From: Micropterus salmoides
Taxonomy: Eukaryota; Chordata; Actinopteri; Centrarchiformes; Centrarchidae
DNA: 64,000 nucleotides
Reading direction: 5' to 3'
Assembly (NCBI RefSeq): GCF_014851395.1
Contig: NW_024044459.1
Span: forward strand, 1,612,001 to 1,676,000
Shown here: positions 36,697-46,618 of the stretch, piece by piece
Layout of the letters: each line of letters starts with the position of its first letter
Numbering within the stretch: position 1 is the stretch's first letter
Notes under the pieces: model-generated
What the model saw: only the letters and a program-made list of their open reading frames with translations
The model's database searches: none
What the model was told of the DNA's origin: nothing
Position numbers and translations under genes: made by a program

Positions 36697-37587
36697 AGAG
36701 AGAAGTATCCAATACATTCCATCAAACTCATTTTTGACAGCTATTTCCGGTCCCCCCACCCCACCGGATGTCTGTATGTAACTGATAAGAGGGGGGGCAT
36801 CCGGTCCCGCCCCAACCGGAAATATGGCTGTATGTAACTGATAAGAGGGGGTTCATCCTGTCCCACCCCAGCCGGAAATATGTCTGTATGTAACTGGTAA
36901 GAGGAGGTGCATCCTGTCCCGCCCCAACCGGAAATATGTCTGTATGTAACTGATAAGAGGGGGTTCATCCTTCCATTGTGTGTTTTTCATTGATTTAAAG
37001 ACTTTATTAAGTAATACAACTTGAATGAATTAACTAGGAGGTGTTTGTGACAATAAATTTATCATTAAAAAAGTATAGCAGTGAGTTATAAGTAAAAGGA
37101 GGAATCTCCGGGGCCAGCAAAGGATCAGTAGGAGGTTTCTTTGGAATCAAGTCAGTCTTTATTATTAAACAAGTGAAGAATAAATTGAAATAATGACAGC
37201 AAAGCAGTAAAATGGTATAACGGTGAGTAAAAATTACCTTCAACAGCATGCAGCAAAATAAGAGTGAGTTCCAAAATTAAACTTTGTAAAATCTTTGCTA
37301 AAGCTTTGTGTGACAAACTTACCATCATTTAAGAACTAAAGAATAAGATGAAATAATTACAGTAAAATAGTATAACAGTGAGTTAAAATTAAACAGCATT
37401 TTTTAATTACCTTCAAAATCTTTGCTAAAGCTTTGTGTGACAAACTTACCATCAGTAAACAAGTGAAGAATAAATTGAAATAATGACAGTAAAGCAGTAA
37501 AATGGTATAACGGTGAGTAAAAATTAAACAGCATTACAAATTACCTTCAACAGCATGCAGCAAAATAAGAGAGTGTTCCAAATTACT
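36697..37587. repeat. Left terminal inverted repeat of the Maverick (about 891 bp)
   Basis: It is the inverted copy of 51205-52094. I saw one substitution (near 36903) and one homopolymer length difference (six T at about 37399, five A on the other side). The outer part holds a ~56-bp minisatellite, the inner part three diverged AT-rich tandem units. The inner boundary falls at AATTACT (37581-37587), directly against integrase coding sequence. Confidence 0.95.
36747..36970. repeat. ~56-bp minisatellite in the left TIR, four units
   Basis: Each unit runs CCGGAAATATGTCTGTATG, then AACTGATAAGAGGGG, then a GC-rich CCTGTCCCGCCCCAA segment. The GGGGCGGGAC core, read on the other strand, resembles an Sp1-type GC box. 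Mirrored at about 51821-52044 in the right TIR. The ORFs seen through it are repeat artefacts. Confidence 0.85.
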
Positions 37588-38310
37588 AAGGCATTTGAGT
37601 CTATTTTAAAAGACAGCCGGAACCCTGAAAAGTTACAAACGGATGCGGGTAAAGAATTCTTTAACAAGACTTTTGAAAGATTAATGACAAAACAAGGTAT
37701 TAATCATTTTGCAACGGCCAGTGACTTAAAAGCGTCAGTGGTTGAAAGGTTTAACCGTACGCTAAAAACGCGAATGTGGAGGTTTTTTACAGCTACAAAC
37801 ACCCGTAGATACTTGGATGTCTTACAGAAATTGCTTGAAAGCTACAATAATAGCTTTCATAAAAGTATAAAAATGACGCCTATGCAGGTCACGTCAGAAA
37901 ATACCTCTCAAGTGTTTGAAAACCTGTACGGTACATTTCCTATTAGGCGCAAAAATGATTTAAAGATGAAATTTAATGTAGGGGATTTGGTAAGAATATC
38001 AAAACTGAGAGGAGTGTTTGATAAAAAATATCAACAGAGTTATACAGATGAACTTTTTACAGTGACAGAATGCATTCCTCGTCAACCCCCCGTTTATAAA
38101 CTGAATGATTATGACGGAGAGCCTATACAGGGTACATTCTATGAAGCGGAATTGCAGAAAGTTTTGATTTCTAAGGACAAAGCATTTCCGGTTGCAGAAA
38201 TCTTAGAGGAACGTAGTATCAGGGGGAGAAAAGAAATGCTGGTGCGCTGGAAAAACTGGCCTGAGAAGTTTAACAGCTGGGTCAAAGCAAGAGACCTAAA
38301 AAATATATAA
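37555..38310 (+). pseudogene. Maverick retroviral-type integrase, 5'-truncated, chromodomain-like C-terminus
   Basis: About 240 residues of an rve/DDE integrase. The second catalytic Asp is visible in LQTDAGKEF and the Glu in ASVVERFNRT. The zinc-binding HHCC domain and the strand with the first catalytic Asp are missing. The C-terminus has a chromodomain-like segment (PVAEILEERS, EMLVRWKNWPEKFNSW). The first ~11 codons of the open frame are TIR sequence, and homology to integrase begins at 37588, exactly at the inner TIR edge. The enzyme normally joins the linear element to host DNA. Without the first Asp this copy should be inactive and would need integrase from elsewhere. Confidence 0.9.
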
Positions 38311-38345
38311 AAAAACAGATACATTTGATTTGTAGTCATTACAAC

Positions 38346-39134
38346 ATGGATCAAGCCTCCGGAGAGGGGTTTTACGTGACTTTACCTTCCAACGCCAGTC
38401 TTGAAGTATTTAAAAATAATACGAGCTCTAGCTACCATGTAGATTTAGCGCAGCATCTTAATTTAGAGGGACGGTGGCAAGTGGCCTTGACAGAGATTTC
38501 ATATCCGCATACCTGGTTTAACATATCTAATGGGGATGCCTACTTTGATTGGAGGAATAAACCCTCAGAAGGAGAGTCAGACAGTGAGGTCCACCGTCAG
38601 AGGTTTAGGGGAGGATATTATCACAACATAGAGCAGCTCAGGCTCGAGCTGCATGCATTTCTTAGAAAAATTGGCTCCGATATTTATTTTGTCTTTAGTA
38701 CCATTCAAAAGAGATTTGAATTTCAGGCAGGGGGGCAATTTCACCTCCGTTTTTATCCTCCTGTTGCTTACATGTTGGGGTTTGAACCGGGGAAATGGTT
38801 ACAGTTCAATCAGAGGATGGCACCCTACCCAGCAGATATAAAAGCTGGTATGTCCCATCTATATGTCTACAGTGATCTGGTTCGACATCAGCTGGTTGGC
38901 GATACATACGCTCCGCTCTTGAGAACGATCGATATACAAGGAACATACGGGGACGTCATCACACAATATTTTAATCCCCCCTGCTACCTTCCAGTGATCA
39001 AGAATCACATTGAAAACATTCACATAGAGATTAAAACGGATCAAAATACACCGGTGAAGTTTACTTTTGGAAAGACTATTGTGAAACTCCATTTTAGACC
39101 TTCAAAAAACTTTGCAACTTCTGTGACAAAATGA
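38346..39134 (+). CDS. Maverick minor capsid (penton-type) protein candidate
   Basis: 262 residues from the ATG at 38346. The open frame extends seven codons further upstream but only to a TTG. It starts MDQASGEGFYVTLPSN and continues with HLNLEGRWQVALTEISYPH, a pattern I associate with the conserved Polinton protein assigned to the single jelly-roll penton (family knowledge; fold not tested here). The frame is intact. Its stop overlaps the next start as ATGA (39131-39134), so the late-type genes are packed head to tail: integrase, this gene, pVI-like, major capsid, protease. Confidence 0.72.
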   Translation: MDQASGEGFYVTLPSNASLEVFKNNTSSSYHVDLAQHLNLEGRWQVALTEISYPHTWFNISNGDAYFDWRNKPSEGESDSEVHRQRFRGGYYHNIEQLRLELHAFLRKIGSDIYFVFSTIQKRFEFQAGGQFHLRFYPPVAYMLGFEPGKWLQFNQRMAPYPADIKAGMSHLYVYSDLVRHQLVGDTYAPLLRTIDIQGTYGDVITQYFNPPCYLPVIKNHIENIHIEIKTDQNTPVKFTFGKTIVKLHFRPSKNFATSVTK

Positions 39135-39559
39135 TACATCATACCCGCGATCCTCACCGTTTTGTGAGCTATTATGAAAATCAAGTAGGGGGTGCTCTCC
39201 CTGGTTTTAGCGGGGCTCCCGTGATGTACGGGAGAGGCATAGGGTCTATATTCTCAAAATTATTTCGTTTTGTTGCACCGCTGATGAAAAGAGGTTTTGC
39301 CATTGCTAAGCCTCATCTTAAATCAGCCGCTAAAAACATAGCCTCAGAGGTGATAACCCACGCCGTTGGTAAATTAGGTGATCGCTCGGCCCAAGGTGTT
39401 CAAGAAGGGTCAGGCAGCATGATGGTGTTGGCTCGAAGAGCAAGGAAGAGACCGCCAGGGCGGCGTGTAAAAGCAGGGCATATAAAAAGAAAAAGATCAG
39501 TTGAAAAAAGTAAGACCAAGAGGAAGCACACTAGCAGAAGGGCCTCTGATATATTTTAG
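39131..39559 (+). CDS. Small basic capsid-associated protein, adenovirus pVI/core-like
   Basis: 142 residues, intact. Glycine-rich start (VGGALPGFSGAP), then an amphipathic stretch around residues 35-80 (FSKLFRFVAPLMKRGFAIAK), then a very basic tail (RRARKRPPGRR, KRKRS, KSKTKRKH). This is the architecture of a membrane-active or DNA-binding internal capsid protein, by analogy with adenovirus pVI and core proteins. The assignment is inference. It overlaps the previous gene by four bases and ends five bases before the major capsid start. Confidence 0.6.
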   Translation: MIHHTRDPHRFVSYYENQVGGALPGFSGAPVMYGRGIGSIFSKLFRFVAPLMKRGFAIAKPHLKSAAKNIASEVITHAVGKLGDRSAQGVQEGSGSMMVLARRARKRPPGRRVKAGHIKRKRSVEKSKTKRKHTSRRASDIF

Positions 39560-39564
39560 AAAAG

Positions 39565-40869
39565 ATGGCTCTTTTACATCACAAATCGGCCGAATGCACT
39601 ATGGGGGAATTGGATTTATTTTCAGCTCCTATGACACAGCTCTCTATCGATGAAAAGATTTACACAGAAGTCATGCCTCTGTCAGCCATTACTGATGGAG
39701 GTCCCGTTGAATTCTTTATCCCCGGTGACGGGGAAAAATATTTGGATTTGAACGACACCCTGTTACACCTGCGTTTGAAAATTACGAATGCGGATGGATC
39801 AGACCTGGCTGATGATGCCTCTGTGGGTCTCATCAATTATCCCCTAAATACAATCTTCAGCCAATGCGACGTTATTTTGGGAGATAGACTGATTTCACAG
39901 TCCAGCGCTACACACCCCTACAGAGCAATGATCGAAACCCTGCTCAACTATTCTGAAGATACTCTAAAAAGCCAGTTCACCGCCGGATTATTTTACAAAG
40001 ACACAGCGGGGTCTATGGACTCAGTGGTGATAGATGATGGGCCAAACAAAGGATTAGTACAGAGAGCTCAATTCAGTGAAGAATCGAAGGAGGTACACCT
40101 GTTGGGCCCTCTTCATAGTGACATTTTTTTCAGCGAGAGGCTTCTCCTGAACTCTGTGGATTTAAGAATTAAGCTAACCAGGGCTAGCGATGCCTTTTCT
40201 CTCATGGCTGGGGCAGCCAGTACTTACAGATTAAAAATACTGGGGGCTTCTCTGTTTGTTAAGAAAGTCACTGTATCCCCAGCAGTGCGATAGGTCATGC
40301 ATCGGCCTTAATGAGGGGAACGCCCTCTACCCCTTATCCCGTGTGAATGTCAAAACCTATTCTATACCCGCGAATTCACGGATATGCAACCAAGAAAATC
40401 TTTCCTAGGAACGTTACCTAAATATCTAGTTATTGCCATGGTAAACCACGAAGCCTTCACAGGAAAGAGAGACCTGTCACCTTTCAATTTTATACACAAT
40501 GATGTAGAATACATGGCGTTGTGTCAGGACGGGAGACAAGTCCCAGCCAAAGCTTTCCAGCCTCAATTTAACCACGGGTTGTCTGTCCGAGAATTTTATA
40601 ATATGTTTACCGCCACAGGGAGACATCTAAAAGATTTACCTCTGAGCATCAACCGGGAAGAATTTCAGCAAGGTTACTCTTTGTTTGTTTTCAACCTCAA
40701 TGCCAGTGAAGACAGCGACGCTTTGTCAACCATTTCCAACGGGAGTTTAAGACTTGAAATGAGATTCCGAGTGCCCTTACCTCATACCACAACTCTCATT
40801 GTTTACGCGTGTTACGAATCTATTCTGGAAATAAATTCAAAACGACAAGTGTTGGTGGACTATTACTAA
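39565..40869 (+). pseudogene. Maverick major capsid protein (double jelly-roll type), reading frame broken
   Basis: Two long segments in the same frame, 39565-40293 and 40384-40869, belong to one protein of roughly 430 residues. Key stretches are LNDTLLHLRLKITNADG, YPLNTIFSQCDVILGDR, FYNMFTATGRHLKDLP and the terminal INSKRQVLVDYY, as in Polinton major capsid proteins. Between about 40288 and 40405 the homologous reading moves through all three frames, with steps near 40290, 40318 and 40405. Each step fits the loss of one base, and the three together bring the frame back. Either this is decay or the local consensus sequence is faulty. Confidence 0.88.
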
Positions 40870-40875
40870 AGCAAT

Positions 40876-41417
40876 ATGAACAACCATGAATTGGAAGGAA
40901 TATTGCGACATTTACTTGGAGATTCCTTTTGTGGCGTGTGGGCTTCGGATCAGTTACCTTTACTGAGACAGTCCTTTAGACTACCAGCTTACATGATAGT
41001 TAACACCCACCCTGCACACGAGCCTGGGGAGCACTGGCTGGCGCTCACTCTTGAGGAAGGTCAGAAAGCTAGCTTTTTTGATTCTTTTGGATTCTCACCA
41101 GAGTTTTCACATTACCCTAAAAGTATCTTGGAATTTTTAAAAAACGCTGTGAAACCATTTCATATCATACACATCAGTTTCAGCATACACTGTCTACCAC
41201 ATGTGGTCAGCATTGTGTGTTCTATTTGTGTCATCGAGCCTGCGGTCTATCTTTTGAGAATGTGCTGTCTTTGTATCATGATGATTTTACAAGAAATGAT
41301 TCTATGGTATCCAATTTTGTGAAAAAATATCAACGTTGTATGAGGCAACAAAGAGCCGCATCTTTTCACCACACAGTTTGTTCTTTACAAATGTTCAAAG
41401 ACTGTTATAAGTTATAA
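40876..41417 (+). pseudogene. Adenain-like maturation cysteine protease, one frame break
   Basis: First part 40876 to about 41175, second part from about 41181 to 41417 in the next frame. Catalytic His lies in GEHWLA (residue 53), the acidic partner in SFFDSFG (residue 69). The Gln-His-Cys signature is in the second frame (Cys codon at 41214-41216). The order matches C48/C5-type adenain-like proteases that process capsid proteins. The step between 41172 and 41181 fits loss of one base. A poly(A) signal AATAAA (41417-41422) overlaps the stop codon. Confidence 0.85.
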
Positions 41418-41468
41418 ATAAAGATGAATCTTGAGACAAATAACTTTAGCTTGAATTGTTTTTATTAT
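41417..41468. terminator. Convergent poly(A) signals between the two Maverick gene blocks
   Basis: Plus strand AATAAA at 41417-41422 overlaps the protease stop. Minus strand AATAAA (TTTATT at 41463-41468 on plus) lies inside the last codons of the coiled-coil gene, about 15 bases before its stop. Both transcript blocks would end in this ~50-bp space, a virus-like economy. Confidence 0.75.
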
Positions 41469-42351
41469 GGGTTAAAATTAAGCCATCGTGGAGCAAGGGG
41501 GGTGAGTTTTTTCTTTTTTCTCTTCTTGAGGGTGGCGAGGCGTCCACCTCTTCCCACTGGGGGGTTAAAGATGCTCGTCTGTGTTTTCTTCCCTTCTTAA
41601 ATAGTAAGGGCTGTGTCTCATCATCCTCTCCATCCCTGCGAGGGGCACGGGGTGTCTGCTTTTTCCTTCTTCCCCTCTTTATCGGCAGGGACATCACCTC
41701 CTCCTCATCTTCCCGGGGTCCTACCGTTTGAAGTTGCCTATATTGCTCTCGAGCTTGAGGGTTGCTCATCATTGATAAAGGGATGTTGAGTTCTGACAAA
41801 GTATTCAAAAAACCTGTCCATCCCTTAGGAGGCTGGGATTTTTTAAGGGAGACGGTCAGACTTTTAAACAAGTCAAGCAGGTGTGAACCTTTCACAACAT
41901 CTCCGTTATACACAAACTCTCCCCTGGGAGTCCACCCACCTCGGCTCTTGGTTAATTTCTTTATGATGTACTGTGCATTGTTACGATAGCGAGCCGGCAA
42001 GTTTTGTACAACCTCCCTTGCTGTTTCATCCAGTTTCTTGTCTTCTTCTTCTTCTTCTCCTCCTTCTACGCGCTGCTTCAGTGCCTCAGAATCTTTAGCT
42101 ACTGTCAGAGTAATGTGCCGTTCTTCCTTCTCTCCTTGTTTGACCAGAGCTAGGTATCTTTGCAGCAGGGCATTGTATTTCTTAATTTTTTCATAAGCGT
42201 TCATACCATCCTCGTTTAGTATTGCCCTCATTTTTTCATCCAAATCATTTTCTACCGTATGTCTCATTATTTCAGCGTTGGATGCAGATGGTACAGAATG
42301 ATTCAGCCGGTTTAGTTGCTGAGGCGTCACCAAAAACATTTTCTGACTCAT
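41446..42351 (-). CDS. Maverick coiled-coil/basic protein of unknown role
   Basis: 301 residues, intact, from the ATG at 42351. Residues about 1-90 are predicted helical (QQLNRLNHS, YEKIKKYNALLQRYLALVK). An acidic run follows (GGEEEEEDKK), then a compact domain with TKSRGGWTPRGEFVYNGDVV and SLKKSQPPKGWTGFLN. The C-terminal third is basic and low in complexity (IKRGRRKKQTPRAPRR). Fish Mavericks commonly carry such a protein next to the ATPase. Function is not established, and a virion or DNA-binding role is a guess. It is the last gene of the minus block. Confidence 0.65.
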   Translation of the reverse strand: MSQKMFLVTPQQLNRLNHSVPSASNAEIMRHTVENDLDEKMRAILNEDGMNAYEKIKKYNALLQRYLALVKQGEKEERHITLTVAKDSEALKQRVEGGEEEEEDKKLDETAREVVQNLPARYRNNAQYIIKKLTKSRGGWTPRGEFVYNGDVVKGSHLLDLFKSLTVSLKKSQPPKGWTGFLNTLSELNIPLSMMSNPQAREQYRQLQTVGPREDEEEVMSLPIKRGRRKKQTPRAPRRDGEDDETQPLLFKKGRKHRRASLTPQWEEVDASPPSRREKRKNSPPLLHDGLILTHNKNNSS

Positions 42352-42354
42352 GAT

Positions 42355-42687
42355 TTATCTATTAATTAGCCCTCCCAAAATGACAGGAAGGATTGTTGAA
42401 AGAAGAGGTAACAGAAAGCCTCCAGACTGTTTTGTCAGAGCCTTATGTTTGGTTTTAAGACTTGTTTTTTTATTAGCCAGCAACCTTATAATTTTCTTTT
42501 GTTTTTTGAGTTTGTTATATTGAGCTGAGGTCATAGGAATGTTTCCTTTTAAAAGATTCAAAGAGAGTTCACACAAAGACTGAAGAAAGTCCGATGAGCA
42601 ATTGTTGAGAATATCTTTACGCTTTTGAGGCGTGGCGTGACATAAAGCCCTCAGTAAAGGCGCATTCCTTTTTAAACGTGCTGACAT
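42355..42687 (-). CDS. Small basic protein with GG motif and hydrophobic tail
   Basis: 110 residues, intact. The N-terminal half is helical and basic (RALCHATPQKRKDIL), the middle is lysine-rich (KLKKQKKIIRLLANKKTSLK), and the end is hydrophobic after a di-glycine (SGGFLLPLLSTILPVILGG). A GG followed by a hydrophobic tail recalls adenain cleavage sites in adenovirus core peptides; that link is inference. Related small proteins recur in Polintons. It starts seven bases after the ATPase stop and ends three bases before the next gene. Confidence 0.6.
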   Translation of the reverse strand: MSARLKRNAPLLRALCHATPQKRKDILNNCSSDFLQSLCELSLNLLKGNIPMTSAQYNKLKKQKKIIRLLANKKTSLKTKHKALTKQSGGFLLPLLSTILPVILGGLINR

Positions 42688-42693
42688 GTTGGC

Positions 42694-43371
42694 TCAGGAC
42701 TTTGATTTGGGAAGATAGACAACGGGCCACTGGTGGGGTAGCACTCCTGATCTTAGTCTGTAAGTTTCTGGGCAACTAGGTGTGAGGTCCAAGATTAAAT
42801 ACCCGTGAGGATCTTTGGTAGCATCTTCAAAACTTTCTAAGAAAAAGGCTTTTCGTCCAGGAAATATTTGTTGAGCTAATATACTCATCTGTAATCTATC
42901 TCGAGGGTTTTTAAACAAAACCAAATAGTTACTATTTAAACTAATTGTCCTACTGTGCTTTCCACGGTGAAATACATTTTGAGTCAACATGATGACACTC
43001 ATTTTTTTGTGGTGCCTGTACTGTGTGAAAATTTTCACAACTTCAGGGTGATCAGAGGCCTGGAAAATGACATCATCCAAAATTATAAGATGATCTTGAT
43101 CAGGTGGGAATAGAATTTCATCGTCAAAAGAATCAGGCAATCCTTCAACAAATTTGATCTTTTTATTCTTCTGCTGCAGTTCAGTGTACATCGGTTGATA
43201 AGAAGTAAAAATCCAAACAATATTACTAGGCATGTTGTCGATGACATGATTACAGGATTCCAACACAGACTTTACAAAATAAGTTTTACCGGACCCGCTT
43301 GGCCCCACAATTTGACAGGAGAAAGGTGTTCTTAGTCTAGGGTCAAACTCAATTTCATTGGATGAAAACAT
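42694..43371 (-). CDS. Maverick genome-packaging ATPase (FtsK/HerA-like)
   Basis: 225 residues from the ATG at 43371; the open frame continues four codons to a TTG that overlaps the polymerase stop. Walker A is GPSGSGKT (residues 23-30), Walker B LIILDD (95-100), followed by TQYRHHKKMSVIMLTQNVFH, which fits the sensor region. Such ATPases pump linear DNA into preformed capsids. The frame is intact, and it is the best-preserved enzyme of the element. Confidence 0.9.
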   Translation of the reverse strand: MFSSNEIEFDPRLRTPFSCQIVGPSGSGKTYFVKSVLESCNHVIDNMPSNIVWIFTSYQPMYTELQQKNKKIKFVEGLPDSFDDEILFPPDQDHLIILDDVIFQASDHPEVVKIFTQYRHHKKMSVIMLTQNVFHRGKHSRTISLNSNYLVLFKNPRDRLQMSILAQQIFPGRKAFFLESFEDATKDPHGYLILDLTPSCPETYRLRSGVLPHQWPVVYLPKSKS

Positions 43372-43379
43372 TTTTTTCT

Positions 43380-46300
43380 TCAATAGCCAAAAGGCAGGGT
43401 TTGACCTTGGCTCAGTAACCGTCTCTTGTCATACACCACTCTAAACTTTTTCTGGAATGATGAGTTTCTAAGGAAAAACCCCCTTTTATCTCGTACAATA
43501 TTGTGCTGAGGTGTTTCAATTACACCCCCATCATCAGAGTTTAGCACATAATTCTCCACCAACTGTTTGACACTGTTAAAGTTAACTTGTTCACAACAAT
43601 CATGCGTTTGAGTGATACCCTTTACACGAAGTACTACTTTGTTGTTACGAGTCTGGTACGCATAACTTTTAGGACCCGCGGCCGCGAATTCTTTTATGCT
43701 ATCACCATCTAACTCATCAGTCAAATCTCCCATGTAATTACCCAGGTCAAGCCGTCTCTCCCCCTCTTTTGTGACATAGATAATACTGTCTGTATCATAA
43801 TACAAGACCCTCTCCTGCAGCTGCTCCAAATAACTGTACAACTTTAGACGCCCATAAGCTGTGGTGAAAGCAGCTATAAAGACGTTGTCTACCTTGTTTG
43901 GAGGGGCAATACATTGCTCACCATAACTCCACTGCAACAATGCTGTTTTGTCGTTGACAAAGGAAAAGTATTTAACTTTATATTTTCCAGAAAACATAAA
44001 GTTAAAAAACTCTTCAGGGTCAGTGATTAGTTTAGTCTGTGTCTGATTCGAGCGTTGTGCAAATTTCCCCCAGAATGTGTTGAGACATAATTTGGAGACT
44101 TGTCTTTTTGCAGGATTCGGATGAATTTTAGACGCATCCAGCAAAACACCCTGATTGGTCTGATAGTCTTTGATGTACTTTTCTCGGGCTGCCTGATCTT
44201 TGGCTTCAGGGGGGTAACCTGAAGCTTCCTGTTTACCCTTCAGAAAAGTGTGCATGTACTGAACAAAAATCGAGTCGCTCTGTCTATCAAATTGCCATAC
44301 CTCTGTGATCTCAGCTACCCGATACCCCATCTCCAAGGCCTTGTTAAATTCAGGAGTGACCCAGACCCCTGTCATCGCTCTGTCCTCATCACTGTGTTGA
44401 CATGGACCCTCCTGAAAATTAAGTTCAGCGCACGTTCGGCAGAGTGTGAAGACAAGTTTACCAGCTGCAGTTCTATAGGGCAAAACAGGAAAAAATAAAC
44501 CCTGTGGTGGACAGATTTTGGCTCTGATTATTCCAAAGTAGCTTTGGGGTTCTTTGAAATCTTTGTAGATTATTTTTGGGTGCCCCAAAGGATAGGGAAA
44601 GTTACAGTTGACATAGGGATACAGCGATGTCACATCAAAGTAGTCTACCGTTTCATTAGCACCCGCAGTGTGTCTCAACTTTACTGCACAGGTTCGACCC
44701 CCATACAAAGCTTCGCGGGGTGAGAGAGGTTGAGGAGCTTTATACTGTTTGAGAAAATCTTTTAACCCCTGATGTGATTTTTTCATCTCGGTCCATGTGT
44801 GCTCTCTCATGACAATCACTTTAGCATTGTGGATGGCCTGTAACTCACGTAATTTCTCCTCGCTCCTCGCATGCATCTCCTCAAAAGGGTAGCCGGTCAA
44901 AGGATTGGTCTCATGAGCTTTGAAACAACTCGGACAGCCATGGAAAAAACATCCCAGAAACTCCCATACATATTTCACACCTTGGATCTCTGCAAAACCA
45001 TCTACAAAGTATTTTCCTAGTTGTTTTTCCCCCTCATTTAAAGCATGTTGAATGAAGATGTTTTCGGTGCTAGCCACCCAATGCAGCCACTGTATGCCTG
45101 CGTTCGAATACGTTTTGAACTGGCGTGTGTAGTTATTGGGATCGGGGATGGCCAAACTTTTAGGAGGAAGGAAGTTGGTCACAAACACTTTCATGCATGC
45201 AGATGCTATAGTCGCGCGGCTAAAAGGGTCAACCGCTGTTTCATCAATATACTGTTTTCTGAACAGCTTGCATCCCTCTGCGAGAATCTCAACATCGTTT
45301 TCACAATAGAGGCGGGCCTCTCTCATGAAATCAAATGTACCGCAGCGCGCCGTCTCGTACCAGGTGTTAAAGTCTTTCAGCTGTACCGTAGTCATGCGTT
45401 CTGTACCGTACATTTTTGGCTCCGGGTAGGGACCTGTGTAGGTCAAATGGGCAGGTGAGCTAAAATTATGGGGAAAATAGCCTTTAATTCTGTCATCAAA
45501 ACCGAGAGCTTTTGGCATATCGGCTAAACGCATGGAAAGAAAGGACAGTGAGTCAATGTATTTTTGATTAAAATCAGGATCTGTCATACAGATGACTTTT
45601 GAACCTTGCAAAATCAAAGAGGGTTTTAATGCTTGTTCAAGCATGGCGTTGAGGAGTAGGTAGGAGTCAAAACCTCGAGCATTGTGAGCAATAAACACAG
45701 CATTTTTGTACAGAGGGCGTCTGAAATGCGTGAGAAACTCGTTGGCACAATTTCTGCCTTGAGAGCTCCATGTTTTGCCATCTAACGTTTTTGTACACAC
45801 CAAAAAGGGTATGTGAACGCCATTTTCATTGACGTATGTTTCAAAATCATAAAACACCAATTTTTCTGTGTGTTTTGTTTCAGGTGGTAGTGTCTGGATG
45901 TAGCATTGGTGCATCTCCCTCTTATCTGTAACGTCAGAGGTCAACTTCTCACCACAGATTTTACACTTCACCGCAGGACATGTGTGTGGTTTACCTTCAC
46001 CACTCATCGCTGAGTAGTAAAGCTGTGCACATTTGTTACATTTTTTGTACAACGAGCACGTGCTGGCTAATTTTTTGGTTCTGGGCCTCTCTGTAGGCTC
46101 TTTGTGCTTTGTCAGACAGAATTCTGAACGACATGTCCTGTTACACTCTTTACACACAATAGGCTGGAACCCCTTCTGATTACAGGTAGGGTCAAAGCAA
46201 ACGGAACAATGAGCAGGGCATCGGTGACTCAGCACACCGTTGTACCCTGTGTAACAGTACTCACACAGATATGGGGAACCCAGAAAGGCCTTTAGATTTT

Positions 46301-46618
46301 TTATACCATAGTAGTGGTTCTGAAAGAGAAACAAAAATAGGGTTTTACTCTGTCTTGGGCTTTTGGTCATGAATTTACAGAGGGCCCTATCGTCGTCTCC
46401 TCTATAAAACACTACAATTTTGCAGTCCAAAGCACGTTCAAATCGCGTGATGTCGCTTAAGGCTACAGGTGTCTGTTCATCCATTCCCACTTTGTTTTGA
46501 ATCTCTCTGCCGCATTCAAGAGCCTGTCTATCGTTGAGGAGGGGATGTAGAAGATGAGCCAGACAGACGGCGAAACACAAGTGATTCCCCTCGTTTTCTA
46601 CAATGTACAGAAAGCGTT
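43380..46618 (-). CDS. Protein-primed-type DNA polymerase B, main reading frame
   Basis: About 1,080 codons. Numbering from the TTG at 46580: cysteine-rich zinc-binding region about residues 105-226, Exo I FYDFET (near 245), Exo II AHNARGFDSYLL, Exo III YCENDVEIL, polymerase motif A DVTSLYPYVN (near 648), motif B LCLNTFWGKFAQ (near 832) and motif C YYDTDS (near 929). All catalytic acids are present. No ATG opens this frame; coding similarity runs upstream of the TTG into the overlap with the frame ending at 46598. It should replicate the linear element. Its stop TGA (43382-43380) abuts the ATPase gene. Confidence 0.92.

Noticed and set aside
37034..37249. 71-codon frame present in both TIRs
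   Set aside because: Identical only because the TIRs are identical; AT-rich text with no upstream signal and no known family.
45045..45458. Plus-strand frames across the polymerase gene
   Set aside because: Opposite-strand shadows of a catalytically complete polymerase frame.
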